NCBI GenBank assembly: GCA_023426935.1
Contig: JAEZBR010000063.1
Span: 1 to 11,096 of the forward strand
Origin: Bacillota bacterium
GTDB taxonomy: Bacteria; Bacillota_I; Bacilli_A; Erysipelotrichales; Erysipelotrichaceae
Direction: 5' to 3'
Length of the DNA stretch: 11,096 nucleotides
The notes under the pieces were generated by a model. It was not told where the DNA came from. It ran no database searches and saw only the letters and a list, made by a program, of their open reading frames with translations. The position numbers and the translations under genes were made by a program. This document shows positions 6,793-11,096 of this stretch, one piece after another (position 1 is the first letter of the stretch; the number at the start of each line of letters is the position of its first letter).

Positions 6793-7954
6793 ATTGGTTT
6801 TGTTTAAGCCAAACAATCATGCGCTTTGTCGCTTCGACAATCATTGTCTGGGGACTGGCTAGATTGACCCGGATATAACCGGTACCCTTCATCCCATAAT
6901 CTCCCCCATCATTCACCCAAACCTTAGCTTCCTTCAGTAAATTTTTTGCGGCATTCTTGGGATCCTTTACCGTGTTATTTAAATTTACCCAAGCCAAATA
7001 TGTTCCTTCCAAAGGCGAAATGATTGCTGAAGGTACTTCTTTGTTAAGCTGTTGTTTAAGATATTCGTAATTATTACCGATATATTTATTTAATTCATCG
7101 ACCCAAGCACTGCCGAATTCATAGGCTGCTTTCGTCGCTACTAATCCGAAGATATTCCCCGCCATTACCCCATTCTCTTTCATTTTATCCTGATATATTT
7201 TTCTTAGTTTTTCATTCTTAATAACCATCGTCGCATTCTGTAAACCGGCTAAATTAAAAGTCTTTGTCGCCGAGAAACTGACTAAACAATTATCGTTTCC
7301 TTCAGGCATCGCATTAAGACAGCAGGTATATTTATATCCAGGCTGAATAAAATCCGAATGGATCTCATCTGACAGAATCATTACTTCATGTTTGACACAA
7401 ATCTTACATAGCTGGGCTAATTCTTCTGGACTCCAAACTCGGGAGACCGGATTATGCGGATTACAGAGAATAAACATCTTGACGTTATTCTTGACGATTT
7501 TATCCTCAAAATCTTGTAGATCTAAATTATAGTTTCCGTCTTTCTCAACTAACGGATTCTCAATCAATTTTCTTTTCGTCTGTTCGATTGAATGAAAGAA
7601 CGGCGGATAAACCGGAGTTTGAATAATGATTGAATCTTCGGGTTTAGTATAGGCGTGAATCGCATTTACGATACCCGGAATAACCCCCGGAATTACGATT
7701 AAATCCTCTTTCGTAACTTGAAGATTATGTCGATTCTTCAACCAGTTGATAATACTGGCATAGTACGCATCACACTCAAAGGTATAACCATAGATGGGAT
7801 GGTTAGCTCGTTCTTTAATCGCCTGTTGGATTTCGGGCATAACCTTAAAATCCATATCAGCCACCCATAATGGTAATACTTCGTTATCTTCTCTCAAATC
7901 CCACTTGACACAATCGGTATTCTTTCGGGATACTTCTTCATCGAATTCACTCAT
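6791..7954 (-). CDS. patB: PatB/MalY-type PLP-dependent C-S lyase / aminotransferase
   Basis: This 387-residue fold-type I aminotransferase belongs to the MalY/PatB group. The start has the group's LWVADMDF motif (residues 29-36) and the HPIYGYTF segment (52-59). Further on are CNPHNPV (N165), SDEIHSDF (D196, PLP pyridine contact), SFSATKTFNLAGLQ with the Schiff-base lysine K231, and RVNLASP with the carboxylate-binding R362. Members cleave cystathionine or cysteine to pyruvate, ammonia and a thiol, and MalY also modulates a transcription factor. Cystathionine beta-lyase or cysteine desulfhydrase activity is the likely role. The start overlaps the transporter's TGA (ATGA), and an AAGGAGG site lies 7 nt upstream, so its translation is coupled to that gene. 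The symbol is by subfamily; the substrate is not proven. Confidence 0.87.
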   Translation of the reverse strand: MSEFDEEVSRKNTDCVKWDLREDNEVLPLWVADMDFKVMPEIQQAIKERANHPIYGYTFECDAYYASIINWLKNRHNLQVTKEDLIVIPGVIPGIVNAIHAYTKPEDSIIIQTPVYPPFFHSIEQTKRKLIENPLVEKDGNYNLDLQDFEDKIVKNNVKMFILCNPHNPVSRVWSPEELAQLCKICVKHEVMILSDEIHSDFIQPGYKYTCCLNAMPEGNDNCLVSFSATKTFNLAGLQNATMVIKNEKLRKIYQDKMKENGVMAGNIFGLVATKAAYEFGSAWVDELNKYIGNNYEYLKQQLNKEVPSAIISPLEGTYLAWVNLNNTVKDPKNAAKNLLKEAKVWVNDGGDYGMKGTGYIRVNLASPQTMIVEATKRMIVWLKQNQ

Positions 7955-9612
7955 GCAATGGCCTCCTTGGTCTCAACACTACTTTCAAATAACGAGAAAT
8001 GATGCGCCCGACATTCACCTAAGACATTGGTCATGTGGTCAAAGACTCTTTCCACATCAATCAAGACATTAGAATATTCAACCGCATTATTCGTCGAACA
8101 TTTCTTTTCTTGCAATCTGACTAATTGATCATTGCGATACTGAGCCGTTAACATATCAACCGAATCTTCGATATTCTCCAAAGCTCCGACCGCATCCAGA
8201 TCAACGGATAAATCGTTGTGTCGGAAATGATGGAATCCTTCATCCATCATTCGTTTCAAAGTCTTTAATTCATCGACGGCTTCCGGATTAAGTTTAGCAT
8301 GCCAACCTAAATATTCAATCAGGTTTTTGGCATGATCACCCATTCGTTCTAGGTCCGTTGACATCTTAAACAAAGAAATACATAACGCCGAATCGTTAGG
8401 GGTTAGATCCAAAGTTGTTACTTGATTCATATAACGACTCATTTCTAAATTCGCTTTATTAAGTGCTTCTTCATTCTTATAGAGTTTATTTTTTCCGTTA
8501 TCATTGTAATTAATCAACGCATTCATTCCGATGTCGAGATTCTGTTTAACTAAGTCCATCATATAATTAATCTCTCGTTTCATTTCGGTAACCGCGACCG
8601 CACCGGTACCAATCTGCCCGTTGCTTAGATATTTCGTATCTAAGATCGGTGCTTTCTCCTTATCGTCAACGCCCATATCTTTACTATCCGGAATTAACTT
8701 TCTGGCTAACCAGGCAAGCTTATTGCCAAACGGGAACAGGATCAAAGTTACTACAATCTTATAGATTGAGTTCGCATTCGCAATTTGCGTTTTAACGGAG
8801 CTGCTTAAAGAAGCGACCCAAGGAATAAACGGGACAAATTGAATAATCAGCAAAAAGACCAACATTCCGATCACGTTAAATAACAGATGGATCATCGCGG
8901 TTCTTTTCGCGTCTTTATTCGTCCCCAAGGAAGCCAAAACGCCAGTGACACAAGTTCCGATATCCGCACCTAGCATCAAATAAAAAGAGTTCTGCAAGGT
9001 AATCGCTCCGGTAACCGACAACGCTTGTAAGATACCTAAGGAAGCTGCTGAACTCTGAATAATGGCCGTAACCCCAATTCCCACTAAAACTCCTAGTAAC
9101 GGATTGGAGAATTTGGTCATGAAGTTAGTAAATTCCGGCATAGCCTTTAAGGGCTCGACGGAACTGGACATGATTCCCATTCCGAGGAATAAGATTCCCA
9201 TCCCGGCAATGAAAAGTCCCAGATTATTTGACTTCTTATTTTTGACAAAGATAATCATTATTACGCCGACCATCGAGATAATGGCTGCGAATTTGGAAAA
9301 GTCCAACGCAATCAATTGGGTTGTGAAAGTGGTGCCGATATTGGCACCCATGATGATATAAACCGTCTGTTCCAAGGACATAATCCCGGAATTAACGAAC
9401 GAAACTAACATTACCGTGGTTGCCGAAGAACTCTGAACCAATGCGGTAACAATCATCCCGACGACGACTGCGACATATTTATTAGAAGTCAACTTCTTTA
9501 AGATCGGTTTTAATTTACTGCCGGCGATAACTTCTAAACCATCCGACATCATCTTCATGCCGTAGAGGAATAACGATAAGCCCCCAATGACTCCAATCAG
9601 AATTCCGAACAT
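7951..9612 (-). CDS. Na+/phosphate cotransporter (NptA/YjbB family) with C-terminal PhoU-like domain
   Basis: This 553-residue protein has two parts. Residues 1 to about 305 form the membrane transporter with the inverted internal repeat of the PNaS family. Repeat one has QSSSATT (60-66) and GANIGTT (about 89-95); repeat two has QSSAAS (186-191) and GADIGTC (about 215-221). These mark the substrate and sodium sites. After a charged linker, residues from about 340 to 540 form a soluble helical PhoU-like domain (MKREINYMMDLV, MSTDLERMGDHAKNL), thought to sense or gate phosphate flux. It probably imports or exports phosphate with sodium. GGGAG precedes the ATG at 7 nt. It heads the nptA-like/patB/rtcB unit and has its own extended -10, although no terminator separates it from the regulator gene upstream. 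Confidence 0.92.
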   Translation of the reverse strand: MFGILIGVIGGLSLFLYGMKMMSDGLEVIAGSKLKPILKKLTSNKYVAVVVGMIVTALVQSSSATTVMLVSFVNSGIMSLEQTVYIIMGANIGTTFTTQLIALDFSKFAAIISMVGVIMIIFVKNKKSNNLGLFIAGMGILFLGMGIMSSSVEPLKAMPEFTNFMTKFSNPLLGVLVGIGVTAIIQSSAASLGILQALSVTGAITLQNSFYLMLGADIGTCVTGVLASLGTNKDAKRTAMIHLLFNVIGMLVFLLIIQFVPFIPWVASLSSSVKTQIANANSIYKIVVTLILFPFGNKLAWLARKLIPDSKDMGVDDKEKAPILDTKYLSNGQIGTGAVAVTEMKREINYMMDLVKQNLDIGMNALINYNDNGKNKLYKNEEALNKANLEMSRYMNQVTTLDLTPNDSALCISLFKMSTDLERMGDHAKNLIEYLGWHAKLNPEAVDELKTLKRMMDEGFHHFRHNDLSVDLDAVGALENIEDSVDMLTAQYRNDQLVRLQEKKCSTNNAVEYSNVLIDVERVFDHMTNVLGECRAHHFSLFESSVETKEAIA

Positions 9613-9633
9613 AGTTTCGCTCCCATTGGCTCA

Positions 9634-9642
9634 ATTTTAACA
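9634..9642 (-). promoter_or_regulatory. Extended -10 promoter for the phosphate transporter operon
   Basis: On the minus strand this reads TGTTAAAAT (TG-n-TAAAAT, 5/6 match to TATAAT), 21 bases upstream of the ATG at 9612. Initiation near 9627 gives a short leader carrying GGGAG. No clear -35 is seen. No terminator hairpin lies between the regulator stop (9670) and this site, so read-through from the regulator gene is also possible. Confidence 0.5.
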
Positions 9643-9669
9643 TAGATTTGATATAAGAGCGGACTATAT

Positions 9670-10791
9670 TTACTGGTTAGCTTGCGACAAACGGATCAAA
9701 TTATAAATTTCGGCACAGTACTTTGCGTTGAAAATATCGATGTTGGTATCTTCTGTAAACTTATTCATCCGATAAAGAATCGTATTACGATGATAATGCA
9801 TCTGTTCGCCGGTCTTGGTGATATTCATTCCGTTCTCAAAAAACGCGAGGATGGTAGCCGTCGTTTCTTTATTTTCATTAAAGTAAGCGATAACTTCCTT
9901 ACAGGTATCCAACATGACCTGCCTTATTTCAGCACTCCCGTTAAGTAATAAGATCGCTGTGCGGTAATTTGACCAGTCATAAATCATTTTTTCCGGATTG
10001 TATTCCTCACCGATTTTCAGCGCATCCTCGGCGATAATCAATGAGTTGTGATATTCTCCTAAGTAATTACAGAGATATCCTAAGGCCATTTTGGGCTGGG
10101 AAGATCCCAAGGCAGCGATTTGTGAATATAATTCGTCAAAGTTAAGTAGCTCATCCTTCTTAACTTCAAGTAATAGCACATACTTCAATTCATAGAGGTG
10201 AAAAAAGATATTATTGCCGATAACTTTATTAATTTGGGAATACAACATATTGGAGAAATCAAGAACCTGTTTATTATCGATACGATCCCTTTTCTTTCCT
10301 AGGCAGGTGCTAAAGTCGAATAGAATGACATAACGGGGAATTCTTAGATCGATATTGACTAACCTGGCATTCTGCCGGCATTGTTCAACCTTAGTCGGGT
10401 TTAGAACGGAGACTAAATCGCGGCCAAGTTCCCGTAAGGATTGTTGTTGCGAAGAATTGCTAGCGTTCTTAAGCTGCTCATTATTAAGCAAAGTCAAATA
10501 ATCAAATGTCAGTTCCGGAATTATTTTCAAAATACTGGTTTTCGTCTCCAAATAAATCGTACAGATAAAATCTTTGTTATTGTACAAAGGAAAGTAAACA
10601 CCTTTGTCGGTAATCAATTTTACTTCGCCGTTTTTCTTAACATTCAAAGCAACTTCACTGCTCTTTCGACTATTTGTTTTATGATTATTAGTAATTATAA
10701 GTTCACCTTGATCACCAAAAAGAGATATATCTCCGTCAAACATTAATTCTAACTGTTGCAATAAATGTTCGGCCGTTTCTTGATCTAGCAT
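9670..10791 (-). CDS. CdaR/PucR-type helix-turn-helix transcriptional regulator
   Basis: This 373-residue protein is organised like the sugar-diacid regulator CdaR. Residues 1 to about 115 resemble the diacid-recognition domain, with an ISLFGDQGELIITNN segment in place of 'inVmD.rGrII.sg' and GVYFPLYNNKDFICTIYL in place of 'GvnlPl..dgeivGvigl'. A middle region (about 150-270) looks like the degenerate GGDEF-like domain of the PucR family. The C-terminal PucR helix-turn-helix (about 312-370) contains FFENGMNITKTGEQ and HYHRNTILYRMNKF, close to CdaR's 'HRNTLEYRLNRI'. CdaR proteins activate glucarate/galactarate or glycerate genes, but the ligand here is unknown because the N-terminal pocket is diverged. 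There is no Shine-Dalgarno before the ATG, although the start agrees with the family alignment. It is divergent from the structured RNA and the gene expected beyond the right edge, which is a plausible target. Confidence 0.87.
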   Translation of the reverse strand: MLDQETAEHLLQQLELMFDGDISLFGDQGELIITNNHKTNSRKSSEVALNVKKNGEVKLITDKGVYFPLYNNKDFICTIYLETKTSILKIIPELTFDYLTLLNNEQLKNASNSSQQQSLRELGRDLVSVLNPTKVEQCRQNARLVNIDLRIPRYVILFDFSTCLGKKRDRIDNKQVLDFSNMLYSQINKVIGNNIFFHLYELKYVLLLEVKKDELLNFDELYSQIAALGSSQPKMALGYLCNYLGEYHNSLIIAEDALKIGEEYNPEKMIYDWSNYRTAILLLNGSAEIRQVMLDTCKEVIAYFNENKETTATILAFFENGMNITKTGEQMHYHRNTILYRMNKFTEDTNIDIFNAKYCAEIYNLIRLSQANQ

Positions 10792-10810
10792 CTATTTTGG
10801 TATATACAAA
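10780..10810. promoter_or_regulatory. Overlapping divergent promoters with a dyad, for the regulator gene and the plus-strand RNA
   Basis: On the plus strand TTGATC (10780-10785) and TATACA (10803-10808) are 17 nt apart, and TGGTATATA (10798-10806) is an extended -10 alternative. Either gives a start near 10813-10815, just where the structured RNA begins. On the minus strand the same TATATA (10801-10806) can be the -10 of the regulator gene, with initiation about 3 nt before its ATG. The segment 10797-10810 (TTGGTATATACAAA) is a near-perfect dyad with a GTATATAC core, a possible operator for the regulator. The promoter hexamers are only partial matches. Confidence 0.45.
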
Positions 10811-10813
10811 TTA

Positions 10814-11096
10814 GCCCATCTAACTAAGGGTAATCTGTATACGCTCCTTTCTTCCCTGGTTTTGTATCGGATCAGGGTATCCGTGTAGAATGGAAATCGT
10901 GAATGTGTACTAGTGTCATCTATTTGTAGCTTTGACTACTTAGGAGATTGTCTAGCCACCTTTGTTGTACCGGAAATTGTCATTAGTTAGATGAGCCTTT
11001 CCAGTTATGGAAATGAGTTCAAATTTAGAACCATAGTCTTTGATACATCCGGGTGGTGATCAGTCACGTTCGCAACTATTGAAAAGGAGGATTTGT
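10814..11096 (+). ncRNA. Long structured RNA, probable 5' leader of the gene just beyond the right edge; class not recognised
   Basis: This gene-free stretch has strong pairing potential. A long-range stem joins 10814-10827 (GCCCATCTAACTAA) to 10983-10996 (TTAGTTAGATGAGC), with 13 of 14 positions paired, closing a 155-nt interior. Inside, CGGAT (10868-10872) pairs with ATCCG (10879-10883), and its loop CAGGG (10873-10877) is complementary to CCCTG (10854-10858), a possible pseudoknot. Three hairpins follow: TTTCCA/TGGAAA (10998-11013, GTTA loop), GTTC/GAAC (11017-11031), and ATAGT/ACTAT (11033-11079) enclosing GTGA/TCAC (11056-11067). The RNA ends in AAGGAGG. A promoter is seen just upstream. 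I checked by memory against T-box, cobalamin, M-box, TPP, FMN, SAM, lysine, glycine and 6S patterns and found no convincing match. It could be a cis-regulatory leader, or a mobile-element or retron RNA if the next gene is a recombinase or reverse transcriptase. Confidence 0.6.
11084..11090 (+). promoter_or_regulatory. Consensus Shine-Dalgarno of a gene starting just past the window
   Basis: AAGGAGG is a full match to the 16S anti-Shine-Dalgarno complement. It is followed by six bases to the window end, so a plus-strand start codon is expected at about 11097. The gene itself is not visible. Confidence 0.75.

Noticed and set aside
9062..9361. 99-codon plus-strand ORF opposite the phosphate transporter
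   Set aside because: It lies antisense over conserved membrane segments and the QSSAAS repeat, and its Pro/Ile-rich composition is what an antisense of transporter sequence gives.
10441..10746. 101-codon plus-strand ORF opposite the regulator gene
   Set aside because: It is antisense to a well-supported CdaR-like gene, has no ribosome site or recognisable domain, and reads like a shadow frame.
10814..10996. 6S RNA (about 183 nt with paired ends)
   Set aside because: Length and closing stem fit, but the two halves do not form the long rod with a central bubble, and the sequence continues into hairpins and a Shine-Dalgarno as a leader would.
10991..11059. A 22-codon plus-strand ORF inside the structured region, starting ATGAGCCTTTCC, as a leader peptide
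   Set aside because: There is no Shine-Dalgarno at a workable distance, and the ORF overlaps the right arm of the closing stem and the following hairpins, which explain the sequence better. It has no run of a regulatory amino acid.
11050..11072. T-box antiterminator-like GGGTGGT segment
   Set aside because: The T-box core is normally GGGTGGNACCGCG. Here the ACC half is replaced by GATCA, and I see no specifier stem-loop with the usual AGTA/GA motifs and no terminator, so a T-box call is not supported.
10814..11096. Retron or IS110 bridge RNA
   Set aside because: The geometry is compatible, but I see no long msd hairpin or branch-G context for a retron, and the downstream gene is not in the window. 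Kept only as an alternative to test.

Overview
The window looks like a chromosomal segment from a low-to-moderate G+C member of the Bacillota. Supporting signs are near-consensus Shine-Dalgarno sites, extended -10 promoters (TGnTATAAT-like), a mannose-class PTS, a YrrN-type U32 protein and a PucR/CdaR-type regulator. TGA is used as a stop and Trp is encoded by TGG, so the code is the standard bacterial one and not the Mycoplasma code. A relative of Erysipelotrichia is a guess only. I see no insertion sequence, tRNA, rRNA or CRISPR array.

Layout. (1) Positions 1-528, minus: the N-terminal part of a U32-family protein, cut by the window edge. It is divergent from a PHP-domain phosphoesterase (595-1485, plus) across a 66-bp double promoter. 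(2) Positions 1474-2722, minus: a translationally coupled PTS cassette. In order of transcription it is a mannose-type EIIA, a sorbose/mannose-type EIIB, and a shorter EIIB-like protein that has lost the phospho-histidine. No membrane IIC/IID gene is present. (3) Positions 2798-5528, plus: low-specificity threonine aldolase and an M3-family oligoendopeptidase, 1 nt apart, ending in a hairpin terminator that probably works in both directions. (4) Positions 9612-5552, minus: Na+/Pi cotransporter with a PhoU-like tail, PatB/MalY-type C-S lyase/aminotransferase, and RtcB RNA ligase. The first two genes overlap by 4 bp, and a perfect hairpin lies between the last two. (5) Positions 10791-9670, minus: a CdaR/PucR-type transcriptional regulator. 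(6) Positions 10792-11096: 305 bp without a protein gene. It reads as a promoter followed by a long structured RNA on the plus strand, ending in a consensus Shine-Dalgarno 6 nt from the window edge, so the next gene should start at about base 11097.

How the genes fit together. Threonine aldolase, oligopeptidase and the C-S lyase suggest peptide and amino-acid catabolism. The permease-less PTS cassette is probably a partner of a permease encoded elsewhere, or a phosphorylation-dependent sensor. The CdaR-like regulator is divergent from the structured RNA and shares its promoter zone, so the gene just past the right edge is a natural candidate target.

The most interesting item is the plus-strand RNA at about 10814-11096. 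It has a 14-position long-range closing stem (13 paired), a possible pseudoknot, three 3' hairpins and a segment complementary to the Shine-Dalgarno of the next gene. I could not match it to any riboswitch, leader or ncRNA class I know. The second most interesting item is the histidine-less EIIB paralog.
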